The position numbers and the translations under genes were made by a program. DNA of 64,000 bases from Morella rubra (Eukaryota; Streptophyta; Magnoliopsida; Fagales; Myricaceae). This document shows positions 47,070 to 57,930 of the stretch, piece by piece; the stretch's first letter is position 1, and every line of letters begins with the position of its first letter. A model generated the notes under the pieces. The model saw only the letters and a list, made by a program, of their open reading frames with translations, did no database searches and had not been told where the DNA came from. The stretch is from the NCBI GenBank assembly GCA_003952965.2, contig CM025855.1:16726460-16790459 (forward strand), read 5' to 3'.

Positions 47070-48200
47070 TGTAAGAATTGTACTCTAAAAATTATTTATT
47101 TCGATGTCACATGCTTATATTTATTTATTAGGTATTATAATGTGACATAAGATTTTACATAGATATTATTAAATGACATTGTAGAAAACTCATGTCAATG
47201 ATTAATGAATCAAGGTGGGGAGTATAACTCTTCGGTTCCTTGTTCACTTGACGTTTGTTCTAGACTAAGGTACATGTTTATGTATAATAAGTATACACTT
47301 GTTGTGCCTCTATTAAATAAGATCATGGACTTCGTCATTGAGCTGATGGCCTTAAGCAAACGAGTGGGTGCACTGTAAGAGTACATGCACTGAACAGATC
47401 AAATATAGATATCTTCTGGAAATGATCACTGATGTTGACAAGGTATTCAACACAATTAGTTTATTGTATCCTAGACCTACCCTGAGAGGTTTATGCAGGT
47501 CTATTTGTTGTGTACTTCTTTGACCGAATCATTTGGTGATGATCTTTTTAGGTCAAATATTTCAAATAACGTTGGGTCTTGTGCATGATAAATGGTTTAT
47601 ATAAATGCTTAATAAGGAATCCACCAGTCTCTTGATGAGGCATTATATTCATATATATGTATAGGGTTGGACTAGAAAATAAACCATCGGGCAATGAAAT
47701 TTTGTGAAAATATTTTTGAAATTAATATATATATTGTGAAAATGTTTTGGAAACAATTCAAAAGTCCAACAGGTTACAGATTGTGAATTAAAAATTATAT
47801 GAGTTAGATATTTAATCAGTATATGATTTCAGTCTTATTGGCTCATGTGGAATATAGTATGGTGAAGGATAAATAAACAAATAATTGTTAGAAGGATTTC
47901 ACAAATCAATCTCAAATTCTGAATTATAATATGTTGATGTAATAATTAGTAGAAGAAAATTAATACAAGAATATAAGAGATATGTTTTTTGATCGGCCGA
48001 TTTGAGATCTCACGGTTTTATTAAAAGGATAGACTACATCAATTCAATGGTTGGCCATCATAGAAAAACCTACGGATGTGAGCGTGAAAAGGAAGGAGGC
48101 AGAAAATTTGTACGTTGTGAAATCAAATCAAGATGAGATAACAAGATTGACAAAGAAGATCAAGATTGTTCACAAGTAAGCAATTAAAACTCGAACTACC
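47070..48200 (+). repeat. LTR-like interspersed repeat, copy B
   Basis: Starts TGTAAGAATTGTACTC; collinear with copy A (10841-12130). Shared blocks include GTAAGAGTACATGCACTGAA, AATTCAAAAGTCCAACAGGT (with copy C), and GGAAGGAGGCAGAA. It lacks parts of copy A and ends near GTAAGCAATTAAAACTC. Confidence 0.65.
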
Positions 48201-48404
48201 ATGATGAAATACAAGAACTAAGATAGTGGGGTGAGGTTTATTCAAAATGTCGTGACATTAAGCGCCGAAAGATATAAAAATTTAACGATATCACGCAGAC
48301 ATTTTCAACTAATGATCCACATTTGACACGATAATCACAATCACTTGGCCATCGAACCGGAGAAACCATGATGACACCGATCAATGACCTCATGGATTGG
48401 AGGC

Positions 48405-49330
48405 ACTTGACGTTTGTTCTAGAAAGGTACATATGTAGGTTGTGCCTCTACATGGACTTGTCATTGAATGGCCTTAAGCAAACGAGTGGGTGCAGTAAGA
48501 GTACATGCACTGAACGAGATCAAATATAGATATCTTCTGGAAATGATCACTATGTTGACAAGGTATGTTTATTGTATTAGACCTAAGAGGTTTATGTGTT
48601 GTGTAGATTTTGATGATGATCTTTTTAGGTTAAATATTTCAATAACGTTGGGTCTTGTGCGTGATAAATGATTTATATAAATGCTTAACAAGGAATCCAC
48701 CAGTCTCTTGATGAGATTATATTCATAGTATAGGGTTGGACTAGAAGAAGAAATTTTGTTGTTTTTTGAATTAATATATATATAAAATGTTTTGGAAGCA
48801 ATTCAAAAGTCCAACAGGTTACAGATTGTGAATTAAAATTATATGAGTTAGAGCTTAATGATATGATTCATTTCATGTAGTATGGTGAAGGATAAATAAA
48901 CAAATAATTGTTAGCAAATTTCACAAATCAATCTCAAATACTAAGTGAATTATAATATGTTGATGGACGTAATTGTAATTAGTTGAAGTTTAAAATTCGG
49001 AATACAAGAATATAAGAGAAACAATATAAAAGAGTTTTTCATATGATCATATGGCGACATTTGATATCTTTAACGATCTCACGCATTATCACAACTAATG
49101 TTTTATTAAAAGGATAGACTATGAGATAATCGATCAATTCAAGTGGTTGGCCATCAGAACCTTTGTGACGGATGTGAGCGTGAAAAGGAAGGACAGAATA
49201 TTTGGGTTGCTACGTTGTGAAATCAAAAGATTCAAGGTTGAGATTAACAAGACTTGAAGATTAAAAGAAGATTGAAGAGTTAATCGCAAAGAAGATCAAG
49301 ATTGTTCATCAAGTAAGCAATTTTCCGTAG
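48405..49330 (+). repeat. LTR-like interspersed repeat, copy C (tandem to B)
   Basis: Begins within the repeat at CACTTGACGTTTGTTCTAGA, shared with copy B, and continues to AAGTAAGCAATTTTCCG. It carries many short deletions relative to B. Both B and C are followed by TCGAACTACCATG, so the tandem pair arose with part of the flank. Confidence 0.65.
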
Positions 49331-49354
49331 GTAAACTTTTAAAGGGTTTCGAAC

Positions 49355-49590
49355 TACCATGTTTGTCGCATTAAGCCCTTCAAATACCAAAATTTATCAA
49401 TGTGCGCCCTCAACTAAGATTCGATCATCAAAATCGTGTCTCATGGTCCATTTATCACATCTATCAACTATACGATCTACTTAGAGGTTGCATATTTATG
49501 AATTTTGGTGTTTCAAGGGCTCAATGTGGTGAATATGATAATTTTAACTTACAAAGTGACATTAAGCGCATAGTTTAGGGTATAAAATGA
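49355..49590. repeat. Fold-back (MITE-like)
   Basis: AAGCCCTTCAAATACCAAAA near 49374 pairs with TTTTGGTGTTTCAAGGGCTC near 49503. A related but less complete text (ATCAAAATTCATCAATTTGT) occurs near 62648. Confidence 0.55.
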
Positions 49591-50208
49591 AATATTCCCT
49601 TTGTGTTTTGTTACGCACAATTCATGTCCAATCCAAGTATTCGACCAAGTAATCACGGATTGACTCTTTACACCGGTTGGACGAATTTTAGAGGTTTTGC
49701 TTTCCTTTCATCTAATATCTTAAGCTTCTTCCTCGTTTCCTCTTTCTTCAACAACCAAAAATGATACCACAATCCCTGGAGTTTCTCTGCGTTTCTTTCC
49801 TTCCATCTAATATCTTAAAATCTAACGGTTATGATAAATAAAAGAATAGGATTTGTCTCACAATCTAGGGTTTGAAGTGCAATATAACTAGTTTAGCTGG
49901 ATATTAACCCTTTAGTATGGATATTGACCGGAACTAGGAAGACAACTTCGATTCAGGCCGGGTCGCCGTAGAAGAAAAAACAGCAATTTCATCCTGAATT
50001 TAACGATTGGCCCATCGATGCTACTTATATGTTGTCAAAAATCGTTGACTCGTGGCCGTAAGAAAGAGAAGACTGACTCACTGAATAAAGTGTCGTGAGT
50101 GGCCTATTATGTGAATAAATAGCGAAGTAGTGTCAATTTCGTATGACTGGACAAACTCACGAACTGACTTAATCAAAGCGAGGACGAGTGGATTACGCGC
50201 CTACATGA

Positions 50209-50580
50209 GGGCGTTCAGGACACGCTCTGGCGCGTAACACGTTCTGGTGGAATTTTTCCGCCTTTTGTCATTTTGGGTTCAACGTTCCGGGTACCGGGAA
50301 ATTACGTAACTGGATCCGGATACCCGAGAACATGTTTTTTTCTTCTGGGTACAGCCTCTTCGTCCACGACGACGAACTTAGGGGGGAGCCTTCCAAGTTC
50401 CAACTCTGTCCTGTCCTGCTCGCACAACAGGGCAACTCCTTGTCTGAGTCAGGAGAAGCTTCCAAGAAAGAAACTTGTACGTTTGACGTAAAAAATGACA
50501 GGGACGGAGATAGATGGATTAGTGTTCATCCATTTCACGTCCAATTATCAGAAGAAAAAGGGACCAAGTTTAGCCAATAA
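50209..50580 (+). CDS. Unassigned open frame (first ATG 50332)
   Basis: Open for about 123 codons between stops, with the first ATG at 50332 giving 82 aa. Composition is protein-like rather than AT-driven (WIRIPENMFFSSGYSLFVHD, EPSKFQLCPVLLAQQ, DRWISVHPFHVQL), and local GC is higher than on either side. I do not recognise a family. It could be an exon of a decayed gene, as no splice sites or neighbours were linked. Confidence 0.25.
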   Translation, partial: GRSGHALARNTFWWNFSAFCHFGFNVPGTGKLRNWIRIPENMFFSSGYSLFVHDDELRGEPSKFQLCPVLLAQQGNSLSESGEASKKETCTFDVKNDRDGDRWISVHPFHVQLSEEKGTKFSQ

Positions 50581-51750
50581 ATCACTATTAATAATCTAAT
50601 TTTTAGAAAAATTGACATTTAAATTCAATTTTTTTAAAATTTTAAGTTAACCTAATTAGCAATACTTGCTTTTTAATTGAAAATGATGTTATTATTTTGA
50701 AAGAGACTTAAAAACTGATAGAGTTAGACTTATTAGTTGATAGTCTTATAGTATTAGTTTCTAGAATGTCTATATTTTTATTTTAAATTTTATTTATATT
50801 AATTAATTTTTAGATGTTTATATTTTGTAGGTCTTTCATTAAGTTTTATTTAAAAAAACATATGCTTTTTTTCTTCTAAATTTTAATTGGGTTATAATAT
50901 ATGATCTTCATAATTTTAATTTGATTATTACATTGCCTGATTGTCTCACCTGACTACTTATATGAACTGCCCTGTATATAAAGTGTTGAGTCTCGACATA
51001 AAATTGCTTAGCCAAATACAATATTAGCATACACGTAATCTCCAGTAGGGCACAATTTAGTCTAAAGTTAGAACGCCTTTGCAAATTATGAGTTCTATCC
51101 ATATTTCTTCTCATTCTAAAATTTTTCAAAAATAAGTTACTTAAATTTTTTATCAAATAAAATAATTTAAAAATAATCTTTTTTTAATTAAATAATCTAT
51201 TTTCACTACAATAAATATAATTCAAATTATCTTTTTTTTTACTAATTATAATAAAATTCTATTTTTCTTATCATTTTTTTAACTATTCTTTATAAAATAT
51301 TATTTTTTTCACTACTTTATTATAGATCTCAACAAAATGTTAATCTCTTCAATTTTCACAATATTCTCTAAATATTTGTTATGATTAAGGTTTCCAAACA
51401 CCCTCAAATACAAGTAATTTTCCAGAACATGAAAGCAAGGCGGCTTTTTAGTTTCCTCCATCAAGAATTCTAAAAATGTACACACTTTTGAGTCTAGATA
51501 TCTAATATTAATAATGGCTTTGTGGTTATCCTTCAATAAAAAAATATTTTTTTCTTTAAAATATAGAGATTTTATTTATTTCTTTTAAAGAACTAAAATC
51601 ATGAGTGCACAACCAAGCATTCGTATTGCAACGTCATTTGAGAAAAGATTTCTGATATTTGTAACTTTTCCACAAACTCAAAAAGCAAATCCAACAGAAT
51701 CCCAACCAATAATGCCGTATACGAATGACATGTCCAACTACCAACCAGAG
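50581..51750. other. AT-rich intergenic interval upstream of the TCP gene
   Basis: Very AT-rich, with T/A runs densest at 51160-51330. No gene recognised. It may act as a matrix-attachment-like region, but nothing specific supports that. Confidence 0.4.
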
Positions 51751-51870
51751 TAACCTTTATAATGGAGAAGGAAACGGGTGGTTTCCTGTCTGAGAAGCCC
51801 GACTTAAATCCTCTCTCTCTCTCTTTGCCAGTTGATCGGAGATTCTGTAGCACGAGGCGCGTGGAAGTGT

Positions 51871-51885
51871 GGGGGGGGGGGGGGG
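51871..51885 (+). repeat. Poly-G run (15 G) upstream of the TCP gene
   Basis: Fifteen consecutive G about 320 bp upstream of the TCP start, following GTGGAAGTGT. It could form intermolecular G-quadruplex structure. The exact length may be unreliable. Confidence 0.7.
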
Positions 51886-52039
51886 ATAGTTCAAAATGCA
51901 CGCACTGGATAAACCAAACCAACCAAAAGAAAAAGAGAGGGGAGAAGAAGAAGCTAAGCTACGATGAGCTGTGGTGTGTACAAATGGGCCCCACCACCCA
52001 TGTGCTCTCCTCCTGTCTCCACCAGCTCCTGCCGCTCAA

Positions 52040-52203
52040 TCATTAGTCCCTCTGTTCCCTCCTGCCCTTCCCAAAACCCTCCCAATTTCTCTCCCTCTCT
52101 CGCACACAAAACAGAGCCTTCTCTTTCTCTCTCTAAACACTATCTTTAAGGTCTGTGTCTCTTCTCTCTTTGGTACTGGACGCAGACAAACAGTCAAAGA
52201 CCC
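52040..52203 (+). promoter_or_regulatory. CT-rich leader of the TCP gene
   Basis: Pyrimidine-rich (TTTCTCTCCCTCTCTCGC, CTCTTTCTCTCTCTAAAC) up to the ATG at 52204, as in many plant 5' UTRs. A further CT run is at 51811-51826. No obvious TATA box near the expected distance was identified. Confidence 0.45.
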
Positions 52204-53010
52204 ATGACTAGTTCCGATGGAGCCAATAACGGCGTCTCCAACGGCGCCATAATAGACCCCCAGAGGCAGCAGCCTCCCTCCAACGGAGCGCTCGCCGCCA
52301 AGAAGCCACCCTCTAAGGACCGTCACAGCAAGGTCGACGGCCGGGGAAGGCGCATCCGCATGCCGATCATCTGCGCCGCACGTGTTTTTCAGCTTACTCG
52401 TGAGCTCGGCCACAAATCCGACGGCCAGACTATAGAGTGGCTCCTCCGCCAAGCCGAGCCCTCCATCATAGCTGCCACGGGAACGGGGACCACCCCCGCC
52501 AGCTTCTTAACCGTCTCCGTCTCCGTGCGAGCTGGCGGCGCCTCTACCTCGTTATCTTCCACTTCTACTTCCTGCTCGCTCTCCCACCCTTTAGACCACA
52601 AGCCGTTGCCAGGGCCCACGCCCTTCATCTTGGGAAAGCGCGTGCGCTCCGACGAAGACGGCGACGGCAAGGATGACGGCTCCGGCGTCTCCGTCGGTCA
52701 TACCATGGGTTCCATCCTGGGGTCCAACGCCCCTGGTGGATTCTGGGCTGTGCCTGCCAGACCGGACTACTGGAGCTTCGCTGCTGCAGCTGCTGCCGCC
52801 GCGCCGGCGTCTGAAATGGTGGTGCAGGCAGCACCGCAGCAGCAATCATCACTGTTCTCAACTCATCACCATCATCATCATCAGCAACAGCCGATGGGCG
52901 AGGCGTCGGCTGCCAGAGTGGGAAATTACATTCCGGGACATCTGAATTTGCTGGCTTCGTTGTCGGGCGGACCAGGGAATTCGGGTCGGAGAGAGGACGA
53001 TGGTCGCTGA
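52204..53010 (+). CDS. TCP21-like: Class I TCP transcription factor (TCP7/TCP21-like)
   Basis: Encodes 268 aa without introns, as usual for class I TCPs. The non-canonical bHLH TCP domain spans about residues 38-96: basic part [17 protein letters not shown], helix 1 [12 protein letters not shown], helix 2 [19 protein letters not shown]57 corresponds to the class I cysteine (domain position 20) known to make DNA binding redox-sensitive. Class I TCPs bind GTGGGNCC-type sites in the nucleus and control growth and clock genes. The rest matches the TCP7/TCP21 group: [51 protein letters not shown] and terminal GRREDD. A short GQV-type spacer normally between PARPD(F) and WSF is absent. Ala8 (193-200) and His6 (221-226) runs are length-variable. 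TCP21 versus TCP7 orthology is not settled. Confidence 0.93.
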   Translation: MTSSDGANNGVSNGAIIDPQRQQPPSNGALAAKKPPSKDRHSKVDGRGRRIRMPIICAARVFQLTRELGHKSDGQTIEWLLRQAEPSIIAATGTGTTPASFLTVSVSVRAGGASTSLSSTSTSCSLSHPLDHKPLPGPTPFILGKRVRSDEDGDGKDDGSGVSVGHTMGSILGSNAPGGFWAVPARPDYWSFAAAAAAAAPASEMVVQAAPQQQSSLFSTHHHHHHQQQPMGEASAARVGNYIPGHLNLLASLSGGPGNSGRREDDGR

Positions 53011-55226
53011 TAATTCTCGTCTCTTTCGGCGGTAGTTGTGACGCTGGTGGTGGTGTTCGTAATTGGTATATAAAATGTGTATGTTTATGGTTCTTTTTTG
53101 TTTCTTTCGTCTGTCTGTGTCGGCATGAAGAGGATTTTTAGTGAATTTGTTAGTGTTAGAGTTTTTAGTTTGAGTGGATGGAATCGAGGTTTGTGGAGTT
53201 TTGAGAAATAGTTATGGATGAATTGGAATTCGATTAGGGGATTCACTACTTTGTTTGAAGATTAAGTAGTGTTTTAGGGTAGAAATTTGTTTAGTTTTTT
53301 TTGTTTTGTTTTGGTGTGGGGGTTTGGAGTAATTAGTGAGTCAAGAATCCGGGTTTGCGGTTAGCAATTCACGGTGGAAACTACGACTGTCGTCCTGAAA
53401 TTGGGTGGGCAAATCCAGACCAACTATGATATAACTGGGGGCATTTTATCAACAAATTCGACATTGCTGTCGCTTGTTTATGCGAACACTGAGCAAAGTA
53501 TTCGAGGACTAAGCTTGTGACTTGGGCTTTAAGGATTGGGTATATTGCAGAGTTTGGTCAGCTCGCATTGATGACTGGAACTGGAAGGATGAAGTTGAGC
53601 TGATGGACCAATAAGTTCTCCCCGGGTTTGTTGGAATATGGTGTTTTGCAACGGGGAATGAGAAAATCCAGTGGGTTTGCCGCATTTGGGTGCTAATCAG
53701 GGAGGGATAAACCGTGGTTCTTGGTCACACATTGATTCATGCTCTCTTTGCCTTTCATGCTTTTATGTGGGCTGTAATGATCTCATGGTAACTGGTTGTG
53801 TGACTCTTTGTTCCTCTCTGTAGGATTTGTGTCTTCTGCGTTTGAGAATTTTATCAGTATTCTTAGCCATTTATCCGCGTGAAAAATAATGTGTTCCTCT
53901 CTTGTATGTAAGTGATTGTTTTGGGTGCCTATGCTAAGAATAAAAAACCCATCTGTCTTCTCGTTACTCTCTTTTGCTCTCTCCCCATCCTCTGCTATTT
54001 CCTTCTCCTCTATTTATATATATGACGCTAATGTTCACCTATTTTGAGAATGTTGATAGACTAAAACGAGAAGAAATTGATCAGGAGATATCTTGTGGTA
54101 GTGAGTTGATTCTTATTGATTCCTCTTCTGCTGTTAGCAGAGTCTCTCTTTTGTGGTTCATGTTCGACTCTTTTCACTCTGCTCATGAGAATGGAAGGTT
54201 TGGCGAAGATGCATTGAAAGGTGGTACATCTCATTCAATGCGATTCATGAGTGAATTCTGGCATCTCTTCCTAACATTTATTGGGCTTTCAGACTGCCGA
54301 AATCAGCATATTTCAGGCAATTTGCAGGTCACTTCTGGGAAGTAAATGAATGGACTTTGAGTTCTCAAACCTGTTTATCCCTTGTCACACACAAACAGAC
54401 GCACGCACTCAAGCACGACCTGTTGCCACTGGTCCGGATAAATGCTCCAAGTGCCGCATGAAAGGCTGCAGTCACATATGATGCAATTTTTCACCCACTG
54501 CTTTGGTGTGCATTTGTACTACCGTTTAACATTCTGGAACTTCCATTGGGTAACAGGGAAATTGCTGCTCAAACGTACAAATTATTGCGTGAAATGATGG
54601 AATTTCTCCAATCTTATGGATTCAAAAGAACATGATCACGTGAAGTGTTATTGTACAGCAAGTTCGTGAGAGATTATGCACAACAGCGAGGGAGTTCGAG
54701 TTTGAATCGTTCCCTTTGCTTTCACCAACTGGACGTGCTGGATATGGGAGGGCTCGGCCGCACTTCATAATTATAACGAGCTCATGTATTTGTACCCGTG
54801 GAAATGATTGTTGCGGAAACGCAAGGGTCAGGACCCAATAATTGATGGGTCCCACAAATTAATTAGCTCGGTGGAAAAAGTTTAGATGGCGTCTGATTTT
54901 GGGACCATCTTTAATTTTTGTTTTCTGGGCGGGACCATCTTTATTTATTGGGACATTTCATTTTGAGTCCCTAAGTTTTTGCTTCTTTTTACAAAAATGT
55001 CTTTATATTTTTAAAATAATAAAAAATAAATCCCTCAATATATCATCACTTAAAAAATTGGCCCTTCTGTTAGTTCCCCTAACGGCAGACCCCACCTCTG
55101 GTCAGCTCACATGTCCACCTCATCCGACTCTACTTCATCTGCCAACTAAATGATTCTCGCCAAACGACACCGTCCTGTCATCCTCCCTAAATCAACTATA
55201 CACTGCATCATTTGAGCTATTAGTCG
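53011..55226. other. TCP 3' UTR and downstream gene-less interval
   Basis: Starts with presumed 3' UTR. Open frames such as 53974-54345 on plus have no recognised domain. A repeated GGGACCATCTTTA motif occurs near 54900-54944. Confidence 0.4.
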
Positions 55227-55234
55227 CAAACAGT

Positions 55235-55863
55235 TAGGGCTGTTTATGGGAATCATAATTTTTCTATTTTTCCGCTACTAATACCGGTGAGGATTCCGGC
55301 ACCCGAACTATACCAATTACGATTTCAGTGGCCTAAATTTCAAAGCTTGGAGAAATTCTCGATTTGCAGTGAACCCGTCACCGGTTGGGCGGGTTCTGCA
55401 AATTGGGAATTTCCTTGGTTTTTTTTTTTTTCAAAAGTAAAACGGCATTTTTATTGCTTTAGATTTATCATACCATCTTTTAATATGTTCTCTAATGTTA
55501 ATGATTTTAGATTTTATTAGTTCAGATTTCTCCTAAAATTTCTATGCATATTTCATTTTCGAAATGTGCTCAATGGCCTTACGACTAAATTTGTATCAAG
55601 ATGACCTAAAATGTCCCTCAATATGGGCTTAAAGGACCAAAACAAAAAAAAAGAAGGAAAAAAACAATTGGGCCAAGTGCACAAAAAGCTAAAAAAAAAA
55701 AAAGTCCAATAGAAATGCCGGTAACCACTATCGCCGAAATCGATACTGTATTTGGTAGGTTTAGCAGTTAGCGGTGGTGATGGAGGTGACCAATATTTAA
55801 AAATTGACCCTTCCAGTGGCGGTGACGATTATGACAACCACCACCCGTACATTAACAACCCTA
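55235..55863. mobile_element. hAT-type MITE, 629 bp, with perfect 8-bp duplication
   Basis: Left end TAGGGCTGTTTATGGG and, inverted at the right, TAGGGTTGTTAATGTACGGG. CAAACAGT flanks both sides (55227-55234 and 55864-55871), exactly 8 bp, the hAT signature. The interior includes GGCGGTGACGATTATGAC-type text recalling the hAT element at 32462-33252. No coding capacity. Confidence 0.85.
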
Positions 55864-55871
55864 CAAACAGT

Positions 55872-56169
55872 ATTGTCCCAAACTATTATTAAACATTCTT
55901 TAGATAAGTTGCTCAAAATTTTACTATTTGTTAGAACATGGATTGCTCCCTTTTGTCGCAACCTAAGCAGCTACATTAGTTAGATTTTCCCCAAATTCGA
56001 CATCTCATTAGAGATTCTGAAATTTTCGGGAACCCCATACTGTGATCATCGAGAGGTACCATTTCGTGAGTCCTAGAAGTGTGATATTGCAAATTTCAAT
56101 GTCTAATGTTGAACAATCATATCAATTGCAACTAAAATTTTCATTTTTGTTTGTATCATAGTTGAACAC
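55872..56169. other. Short gene-less interval between hAT MITE and Copia element
   Basis: No feature recognised. Confidence 0.4.
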
Positions 56170-56569
56170 TATCGAAGAAGTTAAAAACAACAGCTGACCT
56201 GGAGCTAATTTGGAAAAGATGTAAGACTTGGTCTCCTTAAAGAGAAAAGGGCAAGGCAAATTCTGTTGTGAGACAGAGTAGTGCTCGTACCCTATTTTGG
56301 CTCCATTCTACCACTCCCCTGCTGCAAATGTCAGGAGCTTCTACCTCTCCACGACCATGTTTTCGTTGTTCTGTTTTTCTCCTTTTATGTAGGTACATAT
56401 AGGGTCCCTTGTAAAGATAACAAGGAGGTTTTTGAGGAATACAAAAAGACACAGAGCGATTTGCTCGTCTACAACCTCTCTGCCTCTCTACCTCTCCTTC
56501 TTCCTCTTGTCCTAAAATCTCCAACAAACAAAACTTGATTCATAAAAGGATGATATTCGATTTTTGACA
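56170..56569 (+). repeat. 5' LTR of Copia element
   Basis: 400 bp. Near-identical to 61169-61587 apart from about ten substitutions and the 19-bp extra unit in the 3' copy. Confidence 0.9.
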
Positions 56570-56581
56570 TGGTATCAGAGC
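56570..56581 (+). other. Primer-binding site of Copia element
   Basis: TGGTATCAGAGC, complementary to initiator tRNA-Met, immediately after the LTR. Confidence 0.9.
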
Positions 56582-56689
56582 GAGAAGGATGAATCCTCTC
56601 GACTTTGAATCCTGAGTATTGCTTCCGCATATCAACAATCTGTCTAAGCCTCTATTGAGACTTTTGTCAAACACCTACCACGCACAAGC

Positions 56690-57901
56690 ATGTCTACAAC
56701 TTCAGATTCTCCTTCAGAAAACGATTCACAGAAAAACATGGATGAGAGCTCCAATCCTCTTTTCTTGCATCATGGAGAGAACCCAGGTCTTATCCTGGTC
56801 TCACAACCTCTAAACTCACAAAACTACCATGCTTGGAGCCGAGCTATGTTTGTTGCTCTTTCGGCTAAGAACAAGCTCGGGTTTATTGATGGAACCATAG
56901 GCAAGCCTACCCTCACTGACCCTACCTATCATCAATGGCAAAGATGCAACCACATGATCCTATCTTGGATTACTAATAGCCTATCTCCAGAAATCGTAGC
57001 CTATGTTATGTACTCAGACTCGGCTTCACAAGTCTGGAACGAGCTCAAGAAGCGATTTGCTAAGGCTAGCAACAACAGAATCTACATGCTCGAACAGCAG
57101 CTCATCTCTACGAAACAAGAGCGTTCTCTAGTCAGTATGTACTTCTCAAAGTTGAAAATGATATGGGAAGAAATACAAAGGTACGAAGAACCTTATATTT
57201 GCAATGCAAAAGATTGTGGAGCTATTGTTGTTTTTAAAAGAAGATATGAACGCAGATGCATCATACAATTTCTTATGGGCCTAGATGAGTCTTACACTCA
57301 ACTGAGAAACCAGATATTGCTTAAAGATCCTTTACCTGGATTAGATGATGTTTTCAATCTAGTCTTGCAAGAGGAAGCAAACAATGAACTAACCAACATT
57401 GTTCAAGGAGGGATTGAGTTAGCTGCGATGTTCACTAAGGCAGATCGATATCAGAATCAAATGCCCCAACAACGGGGAATGCAAAGAAACAACTTCAAGC
57501 CTCAAGGCCAGAGGGATCGAGCACCATGTGCCAAATGTGGAAGAACAAACCATACTATGGACAGCTGTTGGGAAGTGCATGGTTATCCACCAGGGCACAA
57601 ATTACACCGAAACAAACAAAGCAATTTTAGAGAAACAAGAACAGCAAATCAGGTTTCTACAAGGGAAAGCTCACATCGTCCTAGTCTTTCCATCTCTCAA
57701 GAGAAAATCAGTCAGTTGCTAGCTCTCTTACAATCACAGCAATCAACTCCACCCACAGCAAATCAGGTGATATCAATACCACAGATTTTCAGAATCAAAC
57801 TCTTACACAGATGTCAGGTACACCTCCAAACCCCACCTGTTAGTCAGCAAGCAAGACCTTGCCTACAACACATTTTGTATTCTATGAAAATGCTGTTGTA
57901 A
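56690..57901 (+). pseudogene. Copia gag
   Basis: ATG 56690 opens 403 codons. A Retrotran_gag_3-type N-terminus (LNSQNYHAWSRAMFVAL, FIDGTIGKP) is followed by a UBN2-like core (NHMILSWITNSLSPE, SQVWNELKKRFAK, QFLMGLDESYTQLRNQIL) and a CCHC knuckle CAKCGRTNHTMDSC (57528-57569). Gag forms the particle that packages the transcript. The C-terminus loses family character after about 57780, and the protease that should follow in frame is read in another frame, so a frameshift lies between the knuckle and 57930. Confidence 0.85.
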
Positions 57902-57930
57902 ATACTGCCATTATGGATCCTATTATAACT

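Noticed and set aside
50100-50140. GTAGTG near 50120 as the missing right end of the CACTA element at 36453
   Set aside because: The adjoining bases (AGCGAAGTAGTG) do not match the inverse of the left terminus.
52036-52861. Minus-strand and alternate-frame open reading frames over the TCP gene
   Set aside because: Caused by the GC-rich coding sequence of the TCP gene; composition is Arg/Pro-rich without domains.
53974-54345. 123-codon plus-strand frame downstream of the TCP gene
   Set aside because: No domain or upstream promoter recognised; likely chance.
56570-56581. Possible tRNA-related sequence TGGTATCAGAGC
   Set aside because: It is a retrotransposon primer-binding site, not a tRNA gene. 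The same applies at 1175-1186.
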